Part shown: in pieces, positions 16,140 to 27,601 of the stretch
Numbering within the stretch: position 1 is the first letter of the stretch
How the letters are laid out: each line of letters begins with the position of its first letter
NCBI GenBank assembly: GCA_947174945.1
Contig: CAMWKZ010000019.1
Location: forward strand, 1-44,941
DNA length: 44,941 nt
Direction: 5' to 3'
Source of the DNA: an uncultured Prevotellaceae bacterium
Lineage (GTDB): Bacteria; Bacteroidota; Bacteroidia; Bacteroidales; Bacteroidaceae
Made by a program: the position numbers and the translations under genes
Notes under the pieces: generated by a model
What the model was told of the DNA's origin: nothing
The model's database searches: none
The model's input: the letters and a program-made list of their open reading frames with translations, nothing else

Positions 16140-17726
16140 TCAGGCTTTATAGGTTCCTGCTATATCGGCCATCACAGCCTCTATCTTACCAGTGGTGGCA
16201 TCGTCAATATTTCCGGCAGCCAGCGTCTCAATCACCTCGGGAGCCGAGGTGCGCAGCCTTTCGAGGAACTGGCTCTGGCACTCGCGCACCTTCTCAATGG
16301 GCACGTCGCGCATCAGGCCGTGTACGCCGCAATACAGGATGGCCACCTGCTCGCCAACGGGCATTGGCGAATACTGCGGCTGAATCAGCAGCTGATTGTT
16401 CTTGCGTCCGCGGTCCAGCGTCATGGCCGTAACGGCATCCATATCGCTCGAGAACTTGGAGAAAGCCTCCAGCTCGCGATACTGTGCCTGGTCAATCTTC
16501 AGCGTACCAGCCACCTTCTTCATCGACTTAATCTGTGCCGAGCCACCCACACGCGATACGGAGATACCTACGTTGATGGCAGGACGGAAGCCCTGATTGA
16601 AGAGGTCGGACTCCAAGAATATCTGGCCGTCGGTAATCGAAATCACGTTGGTCGGGATGTATGCCGACACGTCGCCAGCCTGCGTCTCAATGATAGGCAG
16701 GGCCGTCAGCGAGCCGCCTCCGCGCACATGACCTTTCATGCACTCTGGCAGGTCGTTCATCTGCTCGGCCACCTCCTGCTGTTCGTTCATCTTGGCAGCA
16801 CGCTCCAGCAGACGGGAGTGCAGATAGAACACATCGCCGGGGTAAGCCTCACGTCCAGAGGGACGGCGCAGGATAAGCGACACCTCACGGTAGGCTACGG
16901 CCTGCTTCGACAGGTCGTCATAGACCACCAGTGCTGCATGGCCTCGGTCGCGGAAATACTCGCCAATGGCAGCACCGGCAAACGGTGCGTAATACTGCAT
17001 GGCAGCAGGGTCGGCAGCCGTGGCAGCCACCACGATGGTATAAGGCATCGCGCCGTGCTCCTTCAGCGTCTGAACGAGCGTGGCAACGGTACTGGCCTTC
17101 TGACCAATAGCCACATAGATACAATATACGGGCTTGCCTGCCTCGTAGAAGCTCTTCTGGTTGATAATCGTGTCAATGGCTATGGCGGTCTTACCCGTCT
17201 GGCGGTCACCGATAATCAACTCACGCTGTCCGCGGCCAATGGGAATCATCGAGTCGACAGCCTTCAGTCCCGTCTGCAACGGTTCCTTCACGGGCTGGCG
17301 ATAGATAACACCGGGAGCCTTGCGGTCGAGCGGCATTTCGAAAGAGTCCTTCAAGTCAATCTCGCCCTTACCGTCAACGGCCTGGCCCAGCGGATTGATA
17401 ACGCGGCCCAGCATGTTGTCGTTGACGCGGATGGAGGCAATGCGCTTGGTGCGCTTCACAACCATACCCTCCTTAATGCCCGACGTTGAGCCCAGAAGCA
17501 CACAACCCACGTTGTCTTCTTCCAAGTTCATCACAATAGCCATCGTGCCGTTCTCAAACTCGAGCAGCTCGTTGGCCTCGGCATTGCGGAGTCCGTAGAT
17601 ACGGGCCACGCCGTCGCCGACGGTCAGCACCGAACCAACCTCGTCAAACTGTTCGGCATTCTGAATGCCTTTCAGCTGTTCGAGCAGCACTTGGGACACT
17701 TCGCTTGGTTTAATTTTATCTGACAT
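16140..17726 (-). CDS. atpA: F-type ATP synthase alpha subunit
   Basis: The 528-residue non-catalytic nucleotide-binding subunit of F1. Walker A is GDRQTGKT, and the characteristic stretch [16 protein letters not shown] is present. Length is normal. It lies between atpH (9-base gap) and atpG. Confidence 0.98.
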   Translation of the reverse strand: MSDKIKPSEVSQVLLEQLKGIQNAEQFDEVGSVLTVGDGVARIYGLRNAEANELLEFENGTMAIVMNLEEDNVGCVLLGSTSGIKEGMVVKRTKRIASIRVNDNMLGRVINPLGQAVDGKGEIDLKDSFEMPLDRKAPGVIYRQPVKEPLQTGLKAVDSMIPIGRGQRELIIGDRQTGKTAIAIDTIINQKSFYEAGKPVYCIYVAIGQKASTVATLVQTLKEHGAMPYTIVVAATAADPAAMQYYAPFAGAAIGEYFRDRGHAALVVYDDLSKQAVAYREVSLILRRPSGREAYPGDVFYLHSRLLERAAKMNEQQEVAEQMNDLPECMKGHVRGGGSLTALPIIETQAGDVSAYIPTNVISITDGQIFLESDLFNQGFRPAINVGISVSRVGGSAQIKSMKKVAGTLKIDQAQYRELEAFSKFSSDMDAVTAMTLDRGRKNNQLLIQPQYSPMPVGEQVAILYCGVHGLMRDVPIEKVRECQSQFLERLRTSAPEVIETLAAGNIDDATTGKIEAVMADIAGTYKA

Positions 17727-17735
17727 TTCTTTTTA

Positions 17736-18269
17736 CTATTTAAGTATGTTAAGAATATTGTTGAGCTTCGACCTGACACTGGCATCCATGCGATAAGTGT
17801 CATACTCGAGGATGAAACCTCCGATAATATCAGGGTTCACCTCCGTCTCAAACTCCACAGTACCATTAGTTTTGCCCTCCACCATCTGGCGCATCTTCTG
17901 CTCTGTCTCTGCTGAAACGCGCGCTGCCGTGGTGAGCTTGCCACGGATGACGTTCTTCTGCTTACGGTAAAGCGTGACATACGAGTTGGCCATAAACTGA
18001 ATCATGTTCTCGCGGTCTTCCTTCAGCACAAGGCTGATGAAGCTCTTAGTCAGCTGGCAAGGGTTCTCGCCGGCAGCCACTATCAGCAGAGCCTCCTTCT
18101 TGTCCTTCGAGAGCATGGGATTGTCTATCGTCGGGCGCAATGCGGGCACATCGACATAGCTCTTGGCAACCGTCATCATCTCTTGATAGACAGTGTCTTC
18201 GAGCTGGCTGTCAGTAGCACTTTTCAGCAGTGCCCTCGCATATCTCATCGATATTACTCCAATATCCAT
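17736..18269 (-). CDS. atpH: F-type ATP synthase delta subunit
   Basis: The 177-residue subunit links F1 to the b stalk. ATG 18269 (MDIGVISMRYARALL) is preferred over a TTG two codons earlier. The N-terminal helical domain and the C-terminal VNPDIIGGFILEYDTYRMDASVRSKLNNI signature (the usual p.liGGf.l...d..iD.S...kL) identify it. The gap to atpF is 14 bases. Confidence 0.95.
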   Translation of the reverse strand: MDIGVISMRYARALLKSATDSQLEDTVYQEMMTVAKSYVDVPALRPTIDNPMLSKDKKEALLIVAAGENPCQLTKSFISLVLKEDRENMIQFMANSYVTLYRKQKNVIRGKLTTAARVSAETEQKMRQMVEGKTNGTVEFETEVNPDIIGGFILEYDTYRMDASVRSKLNNILNILK

Positions 18270-18283
18270 ACACAACTCCTTAT

Positions 18284-18778
18284 TTACTTCACAGAAACTT
18301 CATCCAGCATACGGTCAATCAAATCCATCTGCGACTTATCGTCTTTCAGGTTCTGCTTAAGAACCTTTTCAGCGATTTCAACGCTCAGCATGGCTACTTG
18401 CTGACGGATGTCGGCAATGGCGGCCTTTTTTTCCTGCTCTATAGCGGCTTTCGCCTCGTCCAGCAGGCGGGCACCCTCGCTTCTTGCCTTGTCCTGCGCC
18501 TTCTCTACGATAGCGTCACGCGTCTCGGCGGCTTCACGAAGTATCTGAGCCTGCTTCTCACGCGCCTCCTGCAAAATGGATTCACCTTCTTTCTGGATGT
18601 TGGCCAGTCGCTCGTTGGCCTCATGGGCCTTCCTAAGCGAATCGTCAATGTATGCCTTGCGCTCCTCGACCATCTTCACTATCACCGGGAAACCAAACTT
18701 CCACAGGATGAAGAGGACGACAAGGAACACAACGGTCATCCAGAAAAACAGTCCAAAATCAGGGGTTATCAGTGACAT
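18284..18778 (-). CDS. atpF: F-type ATP synthase b subunit
   Basis: The 164-residue subunit has one N-terminal membrane helix (FWMTVVFLVVLFILWKFGF) followed by a long charged coiled coil rich in Ala, Glu, Lys and Arg that forms the peripheral stalk. Normal length for a single b-type subunit; no b' gene is present. Confidence 0.96.
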   Translation of the reverse strand: MSLITPDFGLFFWMTVVFLVVLFILWKFGFPVIVKMVEERKAYIDDSLRKAHEANERLANIQKEGESILQEAREKQAQILREAAETRDAIVEKAQDKARSEGARLLDEAKAAIEQEKKAAIADIRQQVAMLSVEIAEKVLKQNLKDDKSQMDLIDRMLDEVSVK

Positions 18779-18799
18779 ACGCTGGTATCTGTCTATGGA

Positions 18800-19042
18800 T
18801 TATACGAACAATGCAAGAATCGAAATCACCAGAGCCATGAACGTAGCACCCTCAACCAGAGCAGCAGCCAGAATCATTGAAGACTGCAAGTCACCAATCT
18901 TCTCCGGCTGGCGAGCCATAGCGTCCATTGCCTGTCCACCAATACGGCCGATACCAAAACCTGCACCGATAACTGCTAAACCACCACCTACAGTAGCACC
19001 GAGCTTTGCGAGTGCATCTGCTGCTAATAATAATGAAATCAT
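18800..19042 (-). CDS. atpE: F-type ATP synthase c subunit
   Basis: The 80-residue hairpin of two membrane helices joined by the polar loop ARQPEK. The ion-binding carboxylate is the Glu of ALVEGATF in helix 2. It is followed by Gly, not Ser/Thr, and helix 1 lacks the Gln of sodium-type rings, so a proton-translocating ring is more likely. Confidence 0.96.
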   Translation of the reverse strand: MISLLLAADALAKLGATVGGGLAVIGAGFGIGRIGGQAMDAMARQPEKIGDLQSSMILAAALVEGATFMALVISILALFV

Positions 19043-19090
19043 AATCTTAATGTTTTAGATGTTAATATTTAATTGTTATTTATTACTTTG

Positions 19091-20188
19091 TCAAGCATGA
19101 TGCTCTTTCACGTGCGACATGGAGATAAACACCGCAGACAACATGGTAAACACCATTGCCTGAATGTAGCACACCAGCACTTCAAGCAGCATCATGAAGA
19201 TGCTCAGGAATACACTGACGGGAGTCATCACCGTACCCAGTACGTTACCTATCACGCCACCCATAGTGAACATGATAAAGATAATGCACGTCAGCGAAAT
19301 GGCAATAACGTGACCCGCCAACATATTGGCAAAAAGTCGAATCATCAGTGCTATCGGCTTCGTAAAGATACCGAAGAACTCAATGAAAGGCATCAAAGGT
19401 ACAGGGAACTTGAGCCACATAGGCACGTCACCCCAGAAGATTTCCTTCCAATAGGCTTTCGTACCAGTGACATTCACTATCAAGAACGTACACAGTGCCA
19501 AGAACATCGTACACGTGATATTGCCAGTCAAGTTACCTCCCCCTGGTGGGAAAGGCAGTACTCCCATAATGTTCGTGATGAAGATAAAGAAAAAGCACGT
19601 CATCAGATAAGGCGCATACTTAGGTGCCTCATTGCCTAACGACGGCTTAATCATATCGTTATATACAGACATCACAAGCATGTGTATGAGACCTGTAAAT
19701 CCCTTTGGAGCAGGGTCGTCCACCTTGTGTTTCTTGCACCAACGGGCAGCCGACAGTATGCACAACACCAAGATAATAGCATTGATAAACAGCACCAATA
19801 CAGTCTTGGTAATGGAAATATCAAAGCAGACGGGTACCAGTTCGCTACCTACACGCTCAACGATACGCCCTTTCTCATCCTCGGCTCCCTGAATATAAAA
19901 TCCCTCTGCGGAGCCTTCACCTGCACGCAGCAATTCCGCATTAGGCTCATGCTCAAACTGTGACGAGCAGAGCACATGGAATCCTGAATGTTCAGAATAG
20001 AAGAGCATAGGCAGATGGATTATCAGCGGCTTGCCACCCAAGTCTGTAACGTGCCACATATAGGAATCCTGCACATGACCGAACAATATCTCCTTTAGGT
20101 TTACCCCACCCTCCTTTTCTTCCGCTTGCGCTGGAAGAGTCAGGCAGAGGAGTAACGCCAAAAGAAATATATTCCTTAGTTTTCTCAT
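19091..20188 (-). CDS. atpB: F-type ATP synthase a subunit with signal peptide and N-terminal extension
   Basis: The 365-residue subunit is longer than the usual near-270. It starts with a signal-peptide-like segment (MRKLRNIFLLALLLCLTLPAQA) and a periplasmic extension of about 110 residues before the membrane helices. The essential Arg is in ALMIRLFANMLAGHV. Such an extension is usual for Bacteroidetes a subunits. The start overlaps the preceding small gene by ATGA. With the c ring it forms the proton channel. Confidence 0.96.
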   Translation of the reverse strand: MRKLRNIFLLALLLCLTLPAQAEEKEGGVNLKEILFGHVQDSYMWHVTDLGGKPLIIHLPMLFYSEHSGFHVLCSSQFEHEPNAELLRAGEGSAEGFYIQGAEDEKGRIVERVGSELVPVCFDISITKTVLVLFINAIILVLCILSAARWCKKHKVDDPAPKGFTGLIHMLVMSVYNDMIKPSLGNEAPKYAPYLMTCFFFIFITNIMGVLPFPPGGGNLTGNITCTMFLALCTFLIVNVTGTKAYWKEIFWGDVPMWLKFPVPLMPFIEFFGIFTKPIALMIRLFANMLAGHVIAISLTCIIFIMFTMGGVIGNVLGTVMTPVSVFLSIFMMLLEVLVCYIQAMVFTMLSAVFISMSHVKEHHA

Positions 20189-20424
20189 TTGTTACTTGTT
20201 TTACTTATTACTGCAAAGAATAACGCGTCGAATACGAGTGTAACCAGATAGAAGGCAACAAACACCACCACAAACCACTTGATAGCACTGAGGTCGTCGC
20301 GCTTGACAACGCAGAATACCAACATAGCGGCAACTGCCATAAACAGGCGGAAGACTGACGAGGCCATAAATAGCTTGGTCAGTATCCCTACCTTATTATT
20401 ATATATAGGCTGTTGTTCTTGCAT
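20185..20424 (-). CDS. Small two-TM protein in the AtpI position
   Basis: The 79-residue protein has two hydrophobic segments (about 22-42 and 49-73). Its place between atpC and atpB and the 4-base overlap with atpB suggest a role like AtpI, an assembly factor for the c ring. The sequence is too short and diverged to assign by motif. Confidence 0.7.
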   Translation of the reverse strand: MQEQQPIYNNKVGILTKLFMASSVFRLFMAVAAMLVFCVVKRDDLSAIKWFVVVFVAFYLVTLVFDALFFAVISKTSNK

Positions 20425-20442
20425 TCGTCTTCTAACTTCCGC

Positions 20443-20691
20443 TTATTCGTTCACCTCTACGCAGAGCGACACCACGTTCTTCTGCACTTCTACAAAACCT
20501 CCCAGTATCTCCAGTCGTACCTTTTGACCTTTGGTCTGGCCATACTCTACAACACCTTTATCAAGCGTAGAGATAATAGGAGCGTGGTCATTCAGTATCT
20601 CGAACTGGCCTTGTGAGCCCGGAACGAGAACACTCTCGACCTCTCCGTCAAATTCTATCTTCTCAGGCGATACTATCTTCAGCTTTAACAT
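20443..20691 (-). CDS. atpC: F-type ATP synthase epsilon subunit, short form
   Basis: The 82-residue protein covers only the N-terminal beta-sandwich domain (KIVSPEKIEFDGEVESVLVPGSQGQFEIL, GGFVEVQKNVVSL). The C-terminal two-helix domain of longer epsilon subunits (near 135 residues), which inhibits ATP hydrolysis, is missing. Short forms are known in this lineage. It lies 17 bases after atpD. Confidence 0.95.
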   Translation of the reverse strand: MLKLKIVSPEKIEFDGEVESVLVPGSQGQFEILNDHAPIISTLDKGVVEYGQTKGQKVRLEILGGFVEVQKNVVSLCVEVNE

Positions 20692-20708
20692 AAAATGTCA
20701 ATTATCAA

Positions 20709-22262
<1,554 letters not shown>

Positions 22263-22288
22263 TTATTTTTATCTTAGTAATAGCCTTG

Positions 22289-22296
22289 CAAAGATA
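22289..22296 (-). promoter_or_regulatory. -7 box (TATCTTTG) for the ATP synthase operon
   Basis: The minus strand reads TATCTTTG with a predicted leader of about 48 bases before atpD. It lies just past the pfkA terminator, so the operon appears to start here. Confidence 0.6.
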
Positions 22297-22310
22297 TGAA
22301 AAATATCTCG

Positions 22311-22350
22311 AATAAAAAAACATTTCCGAAACTTTTCTTCGGAAATGTTC
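22311..22350 (-). terminator. Intrinsic terminator of the SPOR-ruvX-def-TPR-nhaD-pfkA operon
   Basis: Perfect 12-base arms at 22349-22338 and 22330-22319 (AACATTTCCGAA / TTCGGAAATGTT), loop of 7, followed on the minus strand by a run of T (complement of 22314-22320). It lies about 20 bases after the pfkA stop. Confidence 0.85.
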
Positions 22351-22368
22351 TTTATAGGGAAAGACTAA

Positions 22369-23346
22369 TCAGATGCTCAACTCATCCAACACACGAATAA
22401 GACCTTTATTGAAAGGCTTATCAGAACGGATGGCCTCGCTGAAGGGAACGAAGACTATTTCATTGTTGCGCACACCAATCATCACATTGCGCTGTCCTTG
22501 CATCAATGCCTTGATAGCTCCCACACCCGTGCGCGAGGCCAGAATACGGTCGTGAGCCGAAGGCGAACCGCCACGCTGCATGTGTCCGAGGATAGACACA
22601 CGGACATCAAACTCCGAGAACTCCTTCTTCACACGGTCAGCATAATATAATGCGCCACACTTCGGGCTCTCCGACACGATGACGATACAAGACTTCTTTG
22701 ACTTTCGGATGCCTCGGCTCATGAATTGCGCCAGCTGGTCAACTTCAGTCTCTTCCTCAGGTATCAAGGCAGCTTCCGCTCCGCAAGCAATAGCCGAGTT
22801 GAGAGCCAAGAAACCAGCGTCACGCCCCATCACCTCAACGAAGAAGATGCGCTCGTGCGAGTTAGCCGTGTCTCGAATGCGGTCAACACACTCCATGATG
22901 GTGTTCATCGTAGTATCGTAGCCAATGGTTGAGTCGGTACCAAACAGGTCGTTGTCAATCGTTCCGGGCAATCCCACCACGGGGAAGTCGAACTCCATAG
23001 CGAAATTGCGCGCACCCGTCAGCGACCCGTTGCCACCAATCACCACCAGTGCATCAATCTCTTCTCTTTTACACACCTCGTATGCCTTCTGCATACCCTC
23101 CAGCGTCATGAACTCCTTCGAGCGGGCCGTCTTTAAAATCGTTCCGCCACGAGTAACAATGCCACTGACGTTCTCCGTGGTAAAGACCTTTACATCGCCT
23201 TTGATGAGACCGTCAAAGCCTCGGTAGATACCTTTGATGTTGAACCCGTTGCAGATACCCGAGCGCGTTACCGCGCGAATCGCAGCATTCATACCCGGTG
23301 CGTCCCCGCCTGAGGTGAGCACACCGATTGTCTTAATCTTACTCAT
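22369..23346 (-). CDS. pfkA: 6-phosphofructokinase (PfkA family)
   Basis: The 325-residue cytosolic glycolytic enzyme forms fructose 1,6-bisphosphate. Start ATG 23346 ([20 protein letters not shown]) overlaps the nhaD stop as ATGA. Seen: nucleotide loop [11 protein letters not shown], catalytic TIDND (129-133), EVMGRDAGF and [14 protein letters not shown]. The GGDGS motif of ATP-PFK reads GGNGS, with Asn106 in place of the Mg-contacting Asp. Gly at the residue that distinguishes ATP from pyrophosphate use appears kept. Last gene of its operon. Confidence 0.95.
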   Translation of the reverse strand: MSKIKTIGVLTSGGDAPGMNAAIRAVTRSGICNGFNIKGIYRGFDGLIKGDVKVFTTENVSGIVTRGGTILKTARSKEFMTLEGMQKAYEVCKREEIDALVVIGGNGSLTGARNFAMEFDFPVVGLPGTIDNDLFGTDSTIGYDTTMNTIMECVDRIRDTANSHERIFFVEVMGRDAGFLALNSAIACGAEAALIPEEETEVDQLAQFMSRGIRKSKKSCIVIVSESPKCGALYYADRVKKEFSEFDVRVSILGHMQRGGSPSAHDRILASRTGVGAIKALMQGQRNVMIGVRNNEIVFVPFSEAIRSDKPFNKGLIRVLDELSI

Positions 23347-24716
23347 AGCTCTATCATGTTTATTTCTACCCAAAGTATTATATATCCCACTATCCAGCCT
23401 AACAAGACCTTCGGTGTCAGATGTTTCACATACCAGCCCATTGTGACGTGTTCAGCACGCATCAGTGCCAGTCCGCTAACACTGCCCACTGACAGCAGGC
23501 TGCCGCCAATCGCCGTTGTATAGGCTATCACCTTCCAATAGGCCCCGTTGGTAGCCACATCACCTACGCCCACGGCATAGAGCGAAATGCTGGAGATAGC
23601 AATGGTGAAGCTGTCGACCACCGAACTGAGTAGCCCCGCACCAATTCCAAACAGCCACACATCATGAATATAAGTGTCAAGCCACGTGGCCACATCACTC
23701 CATACGCCTGTCTCCGTTACTACGCCCATCCCCAGCATGATGCCCATTACAAAGAGCATCTGCTGCAACACGCCATATTGCAGCGACATGGGAATACGCC
23801 GTAAGGTCGTCTGGTCAGCATTGAGCAGCTTATGGTTAAACGCCTCATTGACCACCCACAGCACGCTCAGCACGCAGAGCGCACCCAAGAACGGAGCCAA
23901 CTTGGTTATATTATGGAACGTAGGGATAAACCACAAACCACCGATGCCTACGACAAGCATCACCACACGCTGCCAACGGTTCAGGCAAGTATTATCGCCA
24001 CGATAGGGCGACGGGCGCCAAGCCGTATCCAGACGGTCAGGCAACTCACGGTTAATCAGTATCGTTGGGATAACCCACGCCATAATGGCCGGGATAGCCA
24101 GATAGGCTGAGAAGTGGCTCGCCGTAACGGCTCCATCGCCCCACAGGATAAGCCCTATCGGGTCGCCTATCACGGTAAAGCAACCGCCGCAGTTGGCAGC
24201 CAGCACAATGGCCGCCCCCACATACATACGCTGGCGAGAGTTCTGCAAGATGTTGTGCATGATAACCAGCATCATGGTGGTAGTCGTCAGGCTATCCAAG
24301 TTGGCCGACAGGATGAAAGTGGCCAGCGTAATAGTCCAAAGCAACCGCTTCGAATTGCGTGTACGAATCCACTCGGTGATGAAGTCAAAGCAACCGTTGT
24401 TGCTCAACAGCTCTACGATAGACATCGTAGCCAGCAGGAACATGACGATAGCGGCTGCCTTGCCCACATATTTCAGGAACACGTTATCGTATATATAGTA
24501 TTTGACGGCCTCGCTCGTCGGCTGACTGCCAGCCAGCCACTCCATGTAGTCGGCAGGATGCTGGTCCATAACGAAGTCAGCCCCCCAGCAGACATAGACC
24601 ACCCACCCCACGGTTCCGAGGAACATGGCAATGGCGGCCTTGTTAACCCCCGTCAGATGCCCTGTTGCTATCAGCACGTAGGACGCTATCAGCATTGTTA
24701 CGATAATCAGTGTCAT
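23343..24716 (-). CDS. nhaD: NhaD-type sodium/proton antiporter
   Basis: The 457-residue polytopic inner-membrane protein of the ArsB/NhaD ion-transporter superfamily. Conserved segments: [21 protein letters not shown] and [23 protein letters not shown]. NhaD proteins export Na+ in exchange for protons. It lies 13 bases after the TPR gene and is coupled by ATGA to pfkA. Confidence 0.88.
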   Translation of the reverse strand: MTLIIVTMLIASYVLIATGHLTGVNKAAIAMFLGTVGWVVYVCWGADFVMDQHPADYMEWLAGSQPTSEAVKYYIYDNVFLKYVGKAAAIVMFLLATMSIVELLSNNGCFDFITEWIRTRNSKRLLWTITLATFILSANLDSLTTTTMMLVIMHNILQNSRQRMYVGAAIVLAANCGGCFTVIGDPIGLILWGDGAVTASHFSAYLAIPAIMAWVIPTILINRELPDRLDTAWRPSPYRGDNTCLNRWQRVVMLVVGIGGLWFIPTFHNITKLAPFLGALCVLSVLWVVNEAFNHKLLNADQTTLRRIPMSLQYGVLQQMLFVMGIMLGMGVVTETGVWSDVATWLDTYIHDVWLFGIGAGLLSSVVDSFTIAISSISLYAVGVGDVATNGAYWKVIAYTTAIGGSLLSVGSVSGLALMRAEHVTMGWYVKHLTPKVLLGWIVGYIILWVEINMIEL

Positions 24717-24729
24717 TATATATCCGTTG

Positions 24730-26559
24730 TTAGTTCTTCCTATTTCTCTTGATAATACTATAAGCCGTGTACAAGCCCAGTTCGCCCGCCTTGCTCAGGT
24801 CGCTAATGCCCTCAGCCTGCTGCTTGCTGGCCAGTCTTGCCAGCCCACGGTTATAGTAAGCCTCGGCCAGATTGCCGTCCAACTGGATAGCCTGCGTATA
24901 GTCTGCAATGGCCTGCTGGAACTCAAGGCACTGGACGTGGGCGTTGCCTCGGTCGTAATAAAGGTAGGCATTGGCCGGTGCCAGACTAATGGCCTGCGTC
25001 AGCTGGTCTATCAGGTTGGCCGTGCGCAGGGGCACGTCAAGGCTATCGGTCTGATACTGGCAAATGGCTTTGAGCCACAAGGCCACAGCCGAACCCGCTT
25101 CATCCTTTAAATAACGTGAAGGGTCAGTAATATCACTCTGACCAGCAACAATATACAGACGGTGGTCGGCAGGCAACTGGCGGTTCAGCGAGTCGACCTG
25201 CCTGTCGTAAGCCACATAGTGGCGGACGGCGTTAACCTGCTGGCGGGTAGACAGCACATACATGGGCATATAATCCATGCCCACCCGACGGTTCTGCACA
25301 CGTCCGCGATACTCGCTCTGGTACTCGTGCTCCATCTCTTCGTCGTCGGCCACTGCCAGCTGGTTGTATTTCTCAATATCCTCGTCGCTGCGCTTGCGAA
25401 GCTGCTTCTTCGACAGTCGAGGCTGCTTGCCAAACCGCTTGTCAAGCTGCGCCTTCAGAATACGGAACTCATCCATTTCGGCTTGCTTCGTCATTCCCAG
25501 CTTGCGGTAGCACGAGGCACGCTGATGCAACCCAGTCCAGAAGTTGGGGTACTCGTCTATCACCTTTGTATAGTCGCGGATGGCAGCCCGCGGATTGCCT
25601 GTATTCTCCAGCAGCAATGCACGGTTGTAGAGTGCCATGAGGTTGTCGGGCTCCATCTTCAACACAAAGTCGAAGTCGGTAATGGCGCGGTTGTCGTCGC
25701 CCACCTGTGCCCGCAACAACCCTCGGTTATAGTGCCCCAGAAAGTTGTTGGGCTCATAGTCAAGAGCCAAATCGTAGTCGGCCATTGCGCCCCGAAGGTT
25801 GTTCTGATTGAAGCGAGCCAGCGCACGGTTAATGTAAAGCCCAGCCTGCTTGGGCAGCAGGTGGATAGCGCGGTCAAGCTGACCCTCGGCCTCCTTCCAC
25901 TCTTTCTGCGCCATGCTTATCTGCGAACGCTGCGCCCACGTGTTGCCATTGTAGGCATCCAGTTCCAAGCTCTTGTCAAGAGCGGCAAGCGACTGGGCGG
26001 TGTCCTTCTGCAACAAGTAGACCTCGGCCCGCATGGCATAGACGCGGGCGTTCTTGCTCCATCGGGTAGCCATCGTGTCAAGGTCGGCCAGCGCATGGTC
26101 GTAGTCTTTCTGCTGAATGCGACACAAGGCACGGTTGTGCCACAAGTTGATGCTTTCGGGGGCGTAGCGCAGGGCTGCGTCGTAGTCGCTGATGGCATCG
26201 GCAAAGTTCTTCTGCTGGATGTGGCACAGCCCCCGCAACTCGTAGATGCCCACCACGTAGGGGTTGCGCTGAATGGCCTCCGAGCAGTCGCTCTCCGCGC
26301 CAGCATAATCGTCCAGATAATACTTGGCCACAGCCCGGTAGTACCACGGCTCATAAAGGTATGGTCGGGCCGATATGGCCTGATTGAAATACTGGATAGA
26401 CAGCACGTAGTCCTCGTAATAGAGTGCCGAGCGCCCTATCGTCACCAGACGGTCGATATTGAACTGGGCATGAAGGGGCAAGAAGGTGTAAAGGCAAAGG
26501 AGCAGAGGCAACAAACGCCTCCAGCCTTTCAACTTGTATGCACCGTCACTTCTATCCAT
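24730..26559 (-). CDS. Exported TPR-repeat protein
   Basis: The 609-residue protein has a signal peptide (hydrophobic LLPLLLCLYTFLPLHA). About nine consecutive tetratricopeptide repeats follow from residue 35 to about 375 (for example ADAISDYDAALRYAPESINLWHNRALCRI). A charged linker comes next, and one or two further repeats near the C-terminus (AIADYTQAIQLDGNLAEAYYNRGLARL). TPRs mediate protein contacts. No catalytic domain is seen. Specific function unknown. Confidence 0.88.
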   Translation of the reverse strand: MDRSDGAYKLKGWRRLLPLLLCLYTFLPLHAQFNIDRLVTIGRSALYYEDYVLSIQYFNQAISARPYLYEPWYYRAVAKYYLDDYAGAESDCSEAIQRNPYVVGIYELRGLCHIQQKNFADAISDYDAALRYAPESINLWHNRALCRIQQKDYDHALADLDTMATRWSKNARVYAMRAEVYLLQKDTAQSLAALDKSLELDAYNGNTWAQRSQISMAQKEWKEAEGQLDRAIHLLPKQAGLYINRALARFNQNNLRGAMADYDLALDYEPNNFLGHYNRGLLRAQVGDDNRAITDFDFVLKMEPDNLMALYNRALLLENTGNPRAAIRDYTKVIDEYPNFWTGLHQRASCYRKLGMTKQAEMDEFRILKAQLDKRFGKQPRLSKKQLRKRSDEDIEKYNQLAVADDEEMEHEYQSEYRGRVQNRRVGMDYMPMYVLSTRQQVNAVRHYVAYDRQVDSLNRQLPADHRLYIVAGQSDITDPSRYLKDEAGSAVALWLKAICQYQTDSLDVPLRTANLIDQLTQAISLAPANAYLYYDRGNAHVQCLEFQQAIADYTQAIQLDGNLAEAYYNRGLARLASKQQAEGISDLSKAGELGLYTAYSIIKRNRKN

Positions 26560-26578
26560 ATTCCACTAAGGTTTTCGT

Positions 26579-27139
26579 TTATTTCTTCGCCACTTTCGTC
26601 CTGTACCCGCAGCGGAAACGTCCTTGAAGCAAAGCTCTTAACTTACTCTTTAATAGCTGCTTGCGGAGCGGAGAGACGCGGTCGACAAACACTTTCCCGT
26701 CCAGATGGTCAAACTCGTGCTGCATGACGCGGGCCAGATAACCGCTGACCCACTCGTCGTGGGGCTGCATTTGCTCGTCGAGCCACTCAACACGAATGCG
26801 CTTGGGGCGCACCACCTTCTCATGAATGGCAGGCAACGACAGACAGCCCTCCTCCATTGAGTCGGTTTCCGAGTCGTCATATTCCTTGATGTGGGGATTG
26901 ATGTAGGCGTGGCGGAACCCCTTGTACTCGGGCATATCGTCGCTGAGCACATCGAGGTCAATCACCACGACGCGTATCGACTTGCCCACCTGCGGTGCTG
27001 CCAGCCCGATGCCTTCGCTCTCGGCCAGCGTGTCCCACATATCCTTCAGGAAGCCTTCCAAGTCGGGATAGTCTGCGGGAATATCCTCTGCCACCTTGCG
27101 AAGCACGGGCTGGCCATATATATAAATAGGTAGAATCAT
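26579..27139 (-). CDS. def: Peptide deformylase
   Basis: The 186-residue metalloenzyme removes the formyl group from new protein N-termini. All three motifs are present: GIGLAAPQ, EGCLSLP (metal Cys) and QHEFDHLDG (HExxH-type). Normal length. 41 bases after ruvX, 19 before the TPR gene. Confidence 0.97.
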   Translation of the reverse strand: MILPIYIYGQPVLRKVAEDIPADYPDLEGFLKDMWDTLAESEGIGLAAPQVGKSIRVVVIDLDVLSDDMPEYKGFRHAYINPHIKEYDDSETDSMEEGCLSLPAIHEKVVRPKRIRVEWLDEQMQPHDEWVSGYLARVMQHEFDHLDGKVFVDRVSPLRKQLLKSKLRALLQGRFRCGYRTKVAKK

Positions 27140-27180
27140 TAGTTAATTTGACTGTTTACGTTATACAATTACTTGACTAC

Positions 27181-27597
27181 TTACGACTTGCGGGAGCGCA
27201 TATAGTCTTGCAGCAGGATGGTGGCACTGAGTTCGTCGACCAGCGCCTTGTCCTGACGGGCTTTCTTGCGCAGCCCTGCGTCGAGCATCGCCCTATGGGC
27301 CAGCACCGAGGTGTAGCGCTCGTCAAACAGCTCGATGGGGATGGCGGGCATGGCCTTTCGCCACCTGTTGACAAACTGCTCCACGCGCTGCATGTTCTCG
27401 CTGGGCTGGCCGTTAGGCTGGCGTGGCTCGCCGATGACAATGCGCTCCACATCTTCGCGCTCCACATATTGGCGGAGATAGTCAAACAGCTCTGATGTGG
27501 AAACAGTCACCAGCCCGCCAGCAATCAACTGCAACGGGTCGGTAACTGCTAATCCTGTACGTTTCTTGCCGTAGTCTATCGACAGTATTCTGGCCAC
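27181..27597 (-). CDS. ruvX: RuvX/YqgF-type Holliday junction resolvase-like nuclease
   Basis: The start is GTG 27597 (VARILSIDYGKKRTGLAVTD), 4 bases after the SPOR gene's stop. An upstream ATG at 27669 lies inside the SPOR gene and would add an unrelated leader. The 138-residue protein has the RNase H-like fold with SIDYGKKRTGLAV, the GEPRQPNGQPSE loop and LFDERYTSVLAH, then a C-terminal Asp in LVDELSATILLQDYM. The family acts in 16S rRNA 5' processing and possibly on junction DNA. Confidence 0.93.
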   Translation of the reverse strand: MARILSIDYGKKRTGLAVTDPLQLIAGGLVTVSTSELFDYLRQYVEREDVERIVIGEPRQPNGQPSENMQRVEQFVNRWRKAMPAIPIELFDERYTSVLAHRAMLDAGLRKKARQDKALVDELSATILLQDYMRSRKS

Positions 27598-27601
27598 TGG
27601 C

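Noticed and set aside
15300..17489. 729-codon plus-strand ORF over atpG and atpA
   Set aside because: A shadow of two highly conserved ATP synthase genes on the other strand; no domain seen.
18800..19042. Sodium-type c ring, prompted by NhaD nearby
   Set aside because: The ion-site Glu is followed by Gly, and the helix-1 Gln of sodium rings is missing.
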